Below, in pieces: positions 1 through 5,871 of a DNA stretch of 5,966 nt; the first letter of the stretch is position 1; the number at the start of each line of letters is the position of its first letter. The stretch is taken from positions 1-5,966 of the forward strand of contig JBJOPY010000321.1 in NCBI GenBank assembly GCA_046050405.1, given 5' to 3'. A model generated the notes under the pieces. That model was not told the DNA's origin, searched no databases, and saw only the letters and a list, made by a program, of their open reading frames with translations. The DNA comes from JADKCL01 sp046050405 (GTDB lineage: Bacteria; Bacteroidota; Bacteroidia; J057; JADKCL01). The position numbers were made by a program, and so were the translations under genes.

Positions 1-197
1 TCCGCGGGATCCTCACCATGAACGAGGCCGGCTATCTCCTCACCGAGGGCAAGAGCACGCGGACGAACGTGGAGGGCGTGTTTGCCGCAGGGGATGCGCA
101 GGACTTCACCTATCGGCAGGCGGTCACAGCCGCAGGGACAGGCTGCATGGCCGCCCTGGACGCCGAGCGCTGGCTGAAAGAGGCCGGGCTCGATTGA
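1..197 (+). CDS. trxB: Thioredoxin reductase, C-terminal part (5' end outside window)
   Basis: The last 64 codons of a gene that begins before the window; the reading frame starts at base 3 and ends at TGA 195-197. The translation contains the hallmark C-terminal segment of low-molecular-weight thioredoxin reductases: GVFAAGDAQD, the second FAD-contacting motif with its conserved Asp, then YRQAVTAAGTGC and MAALDAERWL. The family is a cytosolic homodimeric flavoprotein that moves electrons from NADPH through FAD and a CxxC disulfide to thioredoxin. The CxxC and the NADPH domain lie upstream and cannot be seen. The preserved C-terminus has normal length and ends cleanly. The next gene follows after only 5 nt (or overlaps it if a TTG start at 194 is used), so the two are probably co-transcribed. 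Other flavin reductases share the GD motif, but the YRQAVTAAGTGC-MAALDAERWL run makes TrxB by far the best fit. Confidence 0.92.
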   Translation, partial: RGILTMNEAGYLLTEGKSTRTNVEGVFAAGDAQDFTYRQAVTAAGTGCMAALDAERWLKEAGLD

Positions 198-202
198 AGC
201 AG

Positions 203-1897
203 ATGGAACCCACGCCGCGAAGGGACCCGAAAAGCCTGCAAGGCTACCCTCCGGTACTGCCCGACATGCAGGACTGGCCGATCTATCGGTTGGCACAGCA
301 GCGGGAGGCACTGATCGCGGACGTGGTCGAACGTGCCGGGAAGGAACTGCTGGAGCAGTTCAGCCAGGGGAAGGGACTCCTGAGAAACATCGCCGAGGTC
401 TATTACCAGGAAAGAATCCGGATCCAGGAGAATCCCTGGAAGGCGGATCCCAAGGACGAACCTGCCTTCTGGAAGCGGATCCGGAACAAGTTGCAGTACC
501 TCGCACTGCCAGGCCACGAGGACCAGGAGGCGACCCGGGCGGTGATGCGGGAGATCGTCACGCGCTATGCCCGGGAGATCGCAGGCGATTTCAGGCCCTC
601 CACCTATCATTTTGCGCGGAAGTTTGCCAATTTCGGCTTCTCGCTCATCTTCAACGCCGCCCAGGAAGGCCTTTTCCGGAACTTCCGCAAGCGGAGGAGA
701 CAGCTCCAGGAGAAGATGCAGCTCGTGGGTGAAACCGATAGGCTCCGGCAGCTCGCGAAGCAGGGCACGGTGATCCTCGTTCCCACCCACTTCAGCAACC
801 TGGATTCCATCGTGGTCGGATGGGCCATCGAGACCCTGGGGCTTCCGGCATTCACCTACGGGGCGGGGATCAACCTGTTCGGGCATCCCATCCTGTGCTA
901 CTTCATGTCCCGGCTGGGGGCGTTCCGGGTGGACCGGAGGAAGAAGAACAGCGCCTACCTGACCGTCCTGAAGATCTACAGCGAGGAGATCCTGCTCCGG
1001 GGCGGACATATGCTCTTCTTCCCGGGCGGGACACGGTCGAGGAGCGGAGGCCTGGAAGGCAGCCTCAAGCTGGGACTTCTGGGGACAGCCATCGAAACGC
1101 AACGCGCCCTGCTGCAGCAAAAACCCGAGAACCCCGGCAAGATCTACATTGTCCCCCTGGTGATCAGCTACCACAGTGTGCTCGAGGCCCGGAGCCTCAT
1201 CGACGAACACCTCCGGCGGGAGGGCAAGGAACAATTCGTCCTCCTGCGGGACGACTTCGGCAGCATCCGGAACAACATGCGCTTCGCCTGGAATTTCTTC
1301 AAGAGCAGCTCCGAGATGGTGCTTTCCTTCGGGGAGCCGATGGACCTGTTCGGAAACCGGCTGGATGAGCAGGGGGAGAGCGTGGACAAGTACGGCCGGA
1401 TGATCGACCTGCACGACTACTTCAAGCCAGCCGCTGGGAGGGAAGCCCCGGATGCACAGCGGAGCCAGGAATACACGCGGCTGCTGGGAGGGAGGATTCT
1501 CGAGCGCTTCCAGAAGGAGAATGTCGTCTTCAGCAGCCACCTGGTCGCCTATGCAGCCTGGCATCTCCTCCTGGGATCCCACCATGGCGACCTCTACAGC
1601 CTGCTGAGCGTGCCGGAAGAGGATCTGCGGGTGGGATGGGAAGACTTTCAGAAGACCGTGGAGCGGCTCCATGTCCGGCTCAGCGAACTGGAACGCCTGG
1701 GACAGGTACGCCTGGCCCGCCACCTGCACACGGACATTCGCACGGTCATCGCCCACGGCCTGAAGAACCTGGGCGTGTACCATCTCAAACTGCCGCTGCT
1801 CCAGGGCTCCGATGGGGATGTACGCACACAGGACCTGCGCCTGCTCTATTTTTATGCCAATCGATTGCAGGGCTATGGCCTCGATAAATATGTCTGA
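203..1897 (+). CDS. PlsB/PlsC-family glycerol-3-phosphate (or lyso-phosphatidate) acyltransferase, large form
   Basis: A 564-residue protein of the glycerolipid acyltransferase superfamily, expected to move an acyl chain onto sn-glycerol-3-phosphate or its 1-acyl form at the inner membrane face. All four family blocks are visible. Block I is HFSNLD, with catalytic H196 and D201. Block II is GAFRVDR (239-245). Block III is FPGGTRSRSG (273-282). Block IV is the IVPLVISY segment around P318. The catalytic domain (about 185-330) sits between an N-terminal basic, helical region of about 180 residues and a C-terminal extension of about 230 residues. The protein is thus much longer than PlsC (about 245 aa) and shorter than E. 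coli PlsB (about 807 aa). No clear transmembrane segment is evident. Block III has Gly275 where most members have Glu. I chose ATG 203; an in-frame TTG at 194 would overlap the trxB stop (ATTGA) and add three residues, with AAAGAGG (177-183) ten bases before it. gpsA follows 3 nt after the stop, which favours glycerol-3-phosphate as substrate. The exact acyl acceptor is inferred. Confidence 0.9.
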   Translation: MEPTPRRDPKSLQGYPPVLPDMQDWPIYRLAQQREALIADVVERAGKELLEQFSQGKGLLRNIAEVYYQERIRIQENPWKADPKDEPAFWKRIRNKLQYLALPGHEDQEATRAVMREIVTRYAREIAGDFRPSTYHFARKFANFGFSLIFNAAQEGLFRNFRKRRRQLQEKMQLVGETDRLRQLAKQGTVILVPTHFSNLDSIVVGWAIETLGLPAFTYGAGINLFGHPILCYFMSRLGAFRVDRRKKNSAYLTVLKIYSEEILLRGGHMLFFPGGTRSRSGGLEGSLKLGLLGTAIETQRALLQQKPENPGKIYIVPLVISYHSVLEARSLIDEHLRREGKEQFVLLRDDFGSIRNNMRFAWNFFKSSSEMVLSFGEPMDLFGNRLDEQGESVDKYGRMIDLHDYFKPAAGREAPDAQRSQEYTRLLGGRILERFQKENVVFSSHLVAYAAWHLLLGSHHGDLYSLLSVPEEDLRVGWEDFQKTVERLHVRLSELERLGQVRLARHLHTDIRTVIAHGLKNLGVYHLKLPLLQGSDGDVRTQDLRLLYFYANRLQGYGLDKYV

Positions 1898-1900
1898 AAA

Positions 1901-2962
1901 ATGTCAAATATCTTCGCCATGGGCCAGCAGCCGGTAGGTGTCATCGGATCGGGGAACTTCGGGACCGTGATCGCCAATCTCCTGGCCGAGAACAGCGACG
2001 TGTGGATGTACACCCGGCGTCCGGAGGCGGTGAATGCCATCGACAAGGAGAAGTCACATCGCGGGCAGAAAATACACCCCCGGATCCGTGCAGTCACGGA
2101 CTATGCAGAGATGGCCCGCCACTGCCAGTTGATCTTTCCCGTACTCCCGTCAAAGTTCTTCCGTGAGGCGATGCGGCAGATCGGCCCGCACCTGACACCC
2201 GCCCACATCCTGATCCACGGCATCAAGGGGTTGGATGTACAACATCCTCATTTAGAAATGGATGGAATAACTGACCTCAAGCTCAGCTTGCACCAGGTCA
2301 AGCGCATGAGCCAAGTGATTACCGAGGAGAGCTCCGTGCTGCGGATCGGTTGCATCTCAGGCCCCAACCTGTCCGGTGAGATCAGCCGGCACCTCCCGGC
2401 CGGCACCGTGATCGCCAGCCATTTCCAGGAGGTGATCGCGGCGGGCAAGCAGGCGCTCAGGAGCGAGCGGTTCATGGTGTTTGAGAACGACGACCTTGCG
2501 GGGGTGGAGCTGGCCGGGGTGTTGAAAAACATCCTCGCCCTGGGCTCCGGGATGGTGAGCGGGCTGGAGCTGGGGGAGAATGCCCGGGCACTCATGATCA
2601 CCCGGGGATGGCGGGAGATGATCCGCATCGCGGAGCTGTTCGGCAGCGACAAAAACGCGTTCATGGGATTGGCGGGAATCGGCGACATGATCGCGACGTG
2701 CAGCAGCCCGCAAAGCCGGAACTACACCGTCGGCTACCGGCTGGCCAAGGGCGAACCGCTGTCCGGCATCACCAGCACCATGGACGAGATCGCCGAAGGC
2801 ATCAGCACCGTCCAGACAGCCATGGGATTGATCCGCCATTATGGACTGCATTCACCGCTGATAAAATCCTTTCACCATGTCTTGTTCGAGCAGATGCCGA
2901 TCCAAAACGCCATCCGCCAGCTGCTCACGCGCCGGCACGGCCCGGACGTGGATTTCCTGTAG
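1901..2962 (+). CDS. gpsA: NAD(P)-dependent glycerol-3-phosphate dehydrogenase
   Basis: A 353-residue GpsA, the cytosolic enzyme that reduces dihydroxyacetone phosphate to sn-glycerol-3-phosphate for phospholipid synthesis. The N-terminal Rossmann fold shows GSGNFG (G16, G18, G21). Next come HGIKGLD with the substrate lysine K109, SGPN (154-157), VLKN with the catalytic lysine K209, GIGDM with D262, and SRNYTVG with R273 and N274, in the usual family order. The C-terminal helical domain is complete. The stretch between K109 and SGPN is about 15 residues longer than in E. coli GpsA, and SGPN replaces the common SGPS/T. I recall both as normal for Bacteroidota versions but cannot check that here. 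ATG 1901 follows the A-rich tgaaaa. An in-frame ATG at 1919 (residue 7) would also leave the Rossmann fold intact. The gene lies 3 nt behind the acyltransferase and is the last of the apparent operon; a 499-nt gene-free stretch follows. No hairpin with a T-run was found just after the stop. Confidence 0.96.
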   Translation: MSNIFAMGQQPVGVIGSGNFGTVIANLLAENSDVWMYTRRPEAVNAIDKEKSHRGQKIHPRIRAVTDYAEMARHCQLIFPVLPSKFFREAMRQIGPHLTPAHILIHGIKGLDVQHPHLEMDGITDLKLSLHQVKRMSQVITEESSVLRIGCISGPNLSGEISRHLPAGTVIASHFQEVIAAGKQALRSERFMVFENDDLAGVELAGVLKNILALGSGMVSGLELGENARALMITRGWREMIRIAELFGSDKNAFMGLAGIGDMIATCSSPQSRNYTVGYRLAKGEPLSGITSTMDEIAEGISTVQTAMGLIRHYGLHSPLIKSFHHVLFEQMPIQNAIRQLLTRRHGPDVDFL

Positions 2963-3049
2963 CGCCGTCCTTGGGAAGCACAGAGGGGAGGGAAATCGCG
3001 GAATCCGATGTAAATCCCGCATTCTCCCGCAGTATTCTATTTAACATAA

Positions 3050-3061
3050 CTATAATTATAG
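3050..3061. promoter_or_regulatory. 12-bp perfect palindrome in an A/T-rich tract
   Basis: CTATAATTATAG is identical to its reverse complement and sits in the most A/T-rich part of the gap after gpsA (about 3034-3061). Such a site could be an operator half-site pair or part of a promoter, but no TAnnTTTG box accompanies it. In an A/T-rich tract a palindrome of this length may be chance. Function is unassigned. Confidence 0.25.
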
Positions 3062-3111
3062 GACAAACAACGAACAATGATTTGGAAAATTGTCCGCCTC
3101 CGGGTTCGTTG
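3061..3111 (+). other. Interleaved inverted repeats, possible pseudoknot or switching RNA element
   Basis: Two perfect inverted repeats interlock: GGACAA (3061-3066) pairs with TTGTCC (3090-3095), and CAACGAAC (3068-3075) pairs with GTTCGTTG (3104-3111). The order 5'a-5'b-3'a-3'b is that of an H-type pseudoknot. A third short pairing, ACAAT (3074-3078) with ATTGT (3089-3093), would compete with both. The element lies directly after the A/T-rich tract, where a transcript could begin. It may be a structured leader or small RNA, or a chance arrangement; no known RNA family was recognised. Confidence 0.25.
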
Positions 3112-3236
3112 ATCGATCGGCTGTCTCGTCTGGGGAAGCTCCGCTAGCAAATGGCTTTTCCCATCTTCACCCCAAACGGAAAGCATCGAATCCCGGAGGC
3201 CACTCGCTGTCCGCCGATGGGCACCCCGTCCGGCAC

Positions 3237-3286
3237 CCCCCTCCAGCACTTCCTCGCACTCCCTCCTCTGCTCTCACACTGGTTCC
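3237..3286. repeat. Direct repeat, copy 1 (50 bp, pyrimidine-rich)
   Basis: This copy matches 3319-3368 at 47 of 50 positions (differences at 3251, 3269 and 3279), with the unit running from CCCCCTCCAGCACT to CACTGGTTCC. The copies are 82 nt apart start to start, separated by 32 nt of unrelated sequence. The plus strand is C/T-rich and nearly G-free, so the minus strand carries clustered G runs. It is non-coding as far as can be seen. It is most likely a dispersed intergenic repeat duplicated locally. Confidence 0.85.
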
Positions 3287-3318
3287 CGAGCCACTTGAAC
3301 CGGACGCGCCACCGCATA

Positions 3319-3368
3319 CCCCCTCCAGCACTACCTCGCACTCCCTCCTCCGCTCTCACATTGGTTCC
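3319..3368. repeat. Direct repeat, copy 2 (50 bp, pyrimidine-rich)
   Basis: Second copy of the element at 3237-3286, 47 of 50 identical and in the same orientation. Its right end (TTGG at 3361-3364) falls where a -33-like element would lie for the weak promoter candidate of the downstream lipoprotein gene, so the repeat may have contributed part of that promoter. Confidence 0.85.
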
Positions 3369-3394
3369 ACTCCCGCCCTGAAAAATAGATTTTG
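3361..3394 (+). promoter_or_regulatory. Weak promoter candidate for the lipoprotein gene
   Basis: TTG (3361-3363) and TAGATTTTG (3386-3394) are separated by 22 nt. They resemble the Bacteroidota -33 TTG / -7 TAnnTTTG pair, but the -7 box has one extra base and the spacer is slightly long. The A/T-rich 5' leader 3432-3461 that follows is typical of Bacteroidota translation start regions, which commonly lack Shine-Dalgarno sites. The gene is expected to have its own promoter because it is 499 nt from gpsA. Confidence 0.25.
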
Positions 3395-3461
3395 CCCACC
3401 GCCGAAAATTCCCGACCTTCGCACCGACTCTTAAATTCAATTAAATAAATTTTTAAATCAC

Positions 3462-4037
3462 ATGAAACAACACATTTCGCTCATTTTCTCCCTCGCCCTG
3501 CTGCTGGCAGTCTCCTTCGGATGTAAAGTCGGGGACGAGGATCCCGCTTCCCTGGCCTCCCGCGATGGACGGCTTGCTGCGACCTGGAACCTGACGGCAG
3601 CGGAGGTTTCGGACTATTATAAAGATCCAAATGTCACGAGGATCAAAACAGAATCTTATGATGGGACAACCTGGACAACGACAGAGACGGGTCAAAATAC
3701 TACGACTGAATCGTATGGCTATGAAATGCAACTCGTAATTGAGAAAGAGGGAACAGCATCGATTATTCAAACATTCCATACTCCAGCACGGAATGTTGTC
3801 AACACAGATAGCACTCTTTGGTCATGGGTAGACGCTGGCAAGAAAAAGTCCATGCTGAACATTTATAGCACCTATTATGGAGGCCCGGATGAGCTTGTTG
3901 GCACGTGGGAGGTTGTGCGCCTGAGCAAGAAAGAACTCATCCTCTACCAACACTCAAAGGTGACATCCGATATTGACAGTGGTTCGGATATAGGTATCAA
4001 TGAATATACCCGGAATTACACATTCGAAGCCGAATAA
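3462..4037 (+). CDS. Putative lipoprotein with lipocalin-like domain
   Basis: A 191-residue exported protein. Residues 1-20 are a signal peptide (M-K-Q-H, then a Leu/Ala-rich core) ending in VSFG-C21, a type II signal peptidase site. Ser at -3 and Phe at -2 make the lipobox imperfect but acceptable for Bacteroidota. The mature part follows the pattern of the lipocalin-like lipoproteins common in this phylum: a short linker, a first strand around ATWNLTAAEV (39-48), YEMQLVIEKEGTAS near the middle, a WSWVDAGKKK turn, and a closing GTWEVVRLSKKELILYQ strand pair. It is Thr/Tyr/Ser-rich and has no cysteine after C21. The molecular role is unknown. It is probably anchored in the outer membrane or periplasmically exposed. 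The ATG at 3462 is preceded by a 30-nt A/T-rich leader. It appears to be a single-gene unit, closed by a strong terminator. The first 46 codons are GC-rich (roughly 58-68%), and the rest drops to about 35-52%. Confidence 0.85.
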   Translation: MKQHISLIFSLALLLAVSFGCKVGDEDPASLASRDGRLAATWNLTAAEVSDYYKDPNVTRIKTESYDGTTWTTTETGQNTTTESYGYEMQLVIEKEGTASIIQTFHTPARNVVNTDSTLWSWVDAGKKKSMLNIYSTYYGGPDELVGTWEVVRLSKKELILYQHSKVTSDIDSGSDIGINEYTRNYTFEAE

Positions 4038-4106
4038 ATCGAAGGACTTACTGTAAATAGGATCCATTGACACTCACTTACGATCACGGTTTATCATCCT
4101 GAACCC

Positions 4107-4139
4107 ACAAAATGCCCGGCGAGATGCCGGGCATTTTGT
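4107..4139 (+). terminator. Rho-independent terminator after the lipoprotein gene
   Basis: A perfect 14-bp inverted repeat: ACAAAATGCCCGGC (4107-4120), loop GAGAT, then GCCGGGCATTTTGT (4126-4139), followed by TT. The G/C core is flanked by an A tract on the left arm and a T tract on the right. It begins 70 nt after the lipoprotein stop codon. Symmetry would let it work on both strands, but no convergent gene is seen here. Confidence 0.88.
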
Positions 4140-4257
4140 TTGACATTTCTTGCCTTTGCGCCCTTAGGTTGGCTTTTTCTATGAAATGGCCGGTTGCGTT
4201 TGAGCGGTCGGGGTAAAAAATCGGTTGGCAGTTTTCTCAAATTGACTTGGCAGGTAG

Positions 4258-4265
4258 TATATTTG
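4258..4265 (+). promoter_or_regulatory. Bacteroidota -7 promoter box for the surface-protein gene
   Basis: TATATTTG is an exact match to the Bacteroidota -7 consensus TAnnTTTG. The -33 side is weak: only a TTTT run (4232-4235), 22 nt upstream, fits the usual spacing, while the nearer TTG (4242-4244) is too close. Transcription would begin near 4270, leaving a leader of about 30 nt before ATG 4300. It lies between the terminator of the preceding gene and the start of the next, as expected for an independent unit. Confidence 0.55.
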
Positions 4266-4299
4266 TAAATTGCAGGGCATTATATCAAGTTCAAAATTC

Positions 4300-5871
4300 A
4301 TGGGAAAACCGAAATCAATGCCTCGCCTCCACCCCTACTGCCTGGCCATCCTCTTGGCGGCATGCCTGATGCAGGGAAGCCTTCCTGCACAGGGCCCCTC
4401 GGCTCCAGGGGGGAACGAATATGCCTGGAGGATCATCCCTGTCATTGGCGGCGCATCTTCCTTGCGCATCGAAGCGTACAACGACACCCCGCTGGGACTT
4501 TCGCCCGAGGGTGGATCCTCGTCTGGGCCGGAAATTGATATCCTAGGGAAGAATGTCAGTATTCCAGATGGCTCCCCATCCATCTCCCCGGGAAATAACA
4601 CGGACTTTGGAGCCCAAACGGTCTGTAGGGGATCGGTCACACACACATTTGTGATTGCAAATACCGACAACTTCTTGTCTCTTATCGTTGATAGCATTAC
4701 CCTTTCTGGAGCCAATTCAGAAGATTTTACCCTGACACTTTCAGACACTTTCCCGCAAACTATCCGCCCTAGAACTGGCCAGTTTTTGTTTGACGTTACC
4801 TTCGACCCGAATGCAACCGGCTCGCGATCTGCAACGGTCACGGTATTCAATGACGATGCGGACGAAGGAACATATACCTTCACGATCGGAGGCAAAGGCT
4901 TGAGGGACAGCCTTCCGCCCACTGCAAGATGCAAACAGAGTCTGACCCTCCCCCTCGACTCCACAGGCCAAGCATCCATCACAGCCGCAGACGTGGACGA
5001 TGGCAGCTCTGACAGTTGTAGGATCCATCAAGTGCTAAGCGATTCCACGTTCACCTGCACAAATATCGGGACATCACCAGTGATCCTCACCGTGACCGAT
5101 GACAGCGGCAATTCCGCGACCTGCACCGCGAACGTCACCGTGAGCGATGCCATGCCCCCCAAGGCAATCTGCAGGACCAGCCTGGTGGTTTACTTGGACG
5201 GCACGGGGAATGCAACTCTCACGGAGGCGGAGGTGGACAGCGGCAGCTCCGACAACTGTGCCGTTGCTCAACTGGCACTGAACAGAAACACTTTCACCTG
5301 CATGGATATCGGGACATCAACGGTGGCCCTCACAGTGACCGACAGCGGCGGCAATTCCGCCACCTGCACATTGCCTGTCACCGTGCGCGACACCATCAGG
5401 CCCACGGCAGTTTGCAAGGACCTGACCCTCACCCTGGATTCCGCGGGCCAGGCGGCCACCACCGCCTCGGCCGTGAACGGCACCAGCTCCGACAACTGCG
5501 GGATTGAATCCATTGCACTCAGCAAGACCTCGTTCAGCTGTGCCAATGTCGGCCCCAACTGGGTCGTCCTGACTGTCGTCGATTCCAGCGGCAACTCCGA
5601 CCTCTGCGAGGCGGTGGTCCGCATCATCCACCGCATCCTCCCCCCGACCTTCTACGTTTCCTCCTATCCCTGCGGCTACGGCGTCTCCTGCCACGGCGCC
5701 AGTGACGGAATCATCCATGCAAGTGCAGGGGAAAGGTGCCCTTGGTTCGTCGGCTACCAGTGGAGCAACGGCGAGATGAGCCGCAGCCTGTACGATGTCA
5801 GGGCGGGTTCCTATACCCTCACCGTCACGAATTTCAATGGCATCGCCCGAGGGGAATACCGAAACTCCTGA
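4300..5871 (+). CDS. Secreted multidomain surface protein: choice-of-anchor-D, three HYR-like repeats, SprB-type repeat; 3' end probably truncated
   Basis: A 523-residue exported protein. It has an N-terminal signal peptide (basic start, hydrophobic YCLAILLAACLMQG, probable cleavage after LPAQ/AQG near residue 31-32). A linker rich in Gly, Ser and Pro follows. A choice-of-anchor-D/ASH-like beta domain spans about 78-201 (NTDFG, FVIANTDN, FDVTFDPNATGSR, YTFTIGGKG). Three HYR-like Ig-fold repeats lie at about 203-282, 283-363 and 364-447, each with four cysteines and a VTDxxGNSxxC-type core. A SprB-like repeat follows from about 451 to 514 (YGVSCHGASDG, YQWSNG, GSYTLTVTNFNG). The architecture is typical of Bacteroidota adhesins exported by the type IX secretion system. 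The protein stops nine residues after the SprB core with an unrelated tail (IARGEYRNS) and has no sorting domain, so it is either truncated or released. Such adhesins are usually far longer. I chose ATG 4300. ATG 4318 also gives a good signal peptide, whereas TTG 4270 lies at the predicted transcript start. Ligand unknown. Confidence 0.88.
   Translation: MGKPKSMPRLHPYCLAILLAACLMQGSLPAQGPSAPGGNEYAWRIIPVIGGASSLRIEAYNDTPLGLSPEGGSSSGPEIDILGKNVSIPDGSPSISPGNNTDFGAQTVCRGSVTHTFVIANTDNFLSLIVDSITLSGANSEDFTLTLSDTFPQTIRPRTGQFLFDVTFDPNATGSRSATVTVFNDDADEGTYTFTIGGKGLRDSLPPTARCKQSLTLPLDSTGQASITAADVDDGSSDSCRIHQVLSDSTFTCTNIGTSPVILTVTDDSGNSATCTANVTVSDAMPPKAICRTSLVVYLDGTGNATLTEAEVDSGSSDNCAVAQLALNRNTFTCMDIGTSTVALTVTDSGGNSATCTLPVTVRDTIRPTAVCKDLTLTLDSAGQAATTASAVNGTSSDNCGIESIALSKTSFSCANVGPNWVVLTVVDSSGNSDLCEAVVRIIHRILPPTFYVSSYPCGYGVSCHGASDGIIHASAGERCPWFVGYQWSNGEMSRSLYDVRAGSYTLTVTNFNGIARGEYRNS
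4906..5640 (+). repeat. Three tandem HYR-like repeat units within the surface-protein gene
   Basis: Units start at about 4906, 5146 and 5389, giving lengths of 80 and 81 codons and a third of about 83. Each begins with a D-x-x-x-P-x-A-x-C motif (PPTARC, PPKAIC, RPTAVC). Each continues with an L-x-L-D-x-x-G strand, a GSSD-x-C or TSSDNC turn, an F-T/S-C segment and a VTD/VVD-x-SGNS-like strand ending in a fourth Cys. DNA similarity is patchy but clear, for example GGCAATTCCGC-ACCTGCAC in units 1 and 2 and AGCTCCGACAACTG in units 2 and 3. This fits old tandem duplication with divergence, with units 2 and 3 sharing DNC where unit 1 has DSC. Confidence 0.8.

Larger units (their letters stand above)
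2963..3461. other. 499-nt intergenic region with palindrome, possible RNA structure and direct repeats; no credible gene
   Basis: There is no convincing coding frame here. Open frames exist on both strands, but they lack ATG starts with context, give low-complexity Pro/Ser/Thr-rich or Gly/Arg-rich translations, and cross the direct repeats in different phases (82 nt is not a multiple of 3). From left to right the region holds: an A/T-rich tract at about 3034-3061 containing the perfect palindrome CTATAATTATAG (3050-3061); two interleaved inverted repeats at 3061-3111; a strongly pyrimidine-rich, G-poor segment (about 3225-3375) carrying the two repeat copies; and an A/T-rich leader (about 3432-3461) directly before the lipoprotein ATG. 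No T-tailed terminator for gpsA was found. Confidence 0.7.

Noticed and set aside
110..1783. 557-codon open frame on the minus strand across trxB and the acyltransferase gene
   Set aside because: It is antisense to a gene with all family motifs. High GC at third positions removes stops from an antisense frame, and the translation shows no recognisable domain.
3001..3023. Imperfect hairpin GCGGAAT...ATCCCGC (about 2999-3020) as a gpsA terminator
   Set aside because: The stem is short with a mismatch, and no T-run follows.
3090..3434. Plus-strand frames (3090-3434, 3151-3381) and a minus-strand frame (3144-3440) in the gap
   Set aside because: They give low-complexity Pro/Ser or Gly/Arg-rich translations, overlap each other on both strands, and cross the direct repeats out of phase. 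At least one depends on a TTG start.
4067..4096. TTGACA (4067-4072) with a TTATCA-like box about 18 nt on, resembling a sigma-70 promoter
   Set aside because: It points straight into the terminator at 4107-4139, and Bacteroidota promoters use the TTG / TAnnTTTG pattern, which is found at 4258-4265 instead.
4270..4299. TTG start at 4270 for the surface-protein gene
   Set aside because: It lies only about 5 nt after the -7 box, where transcription should just begin, and it would put ten polar residues in front of a good signal peptide starting at ATG 4300 or 4318.
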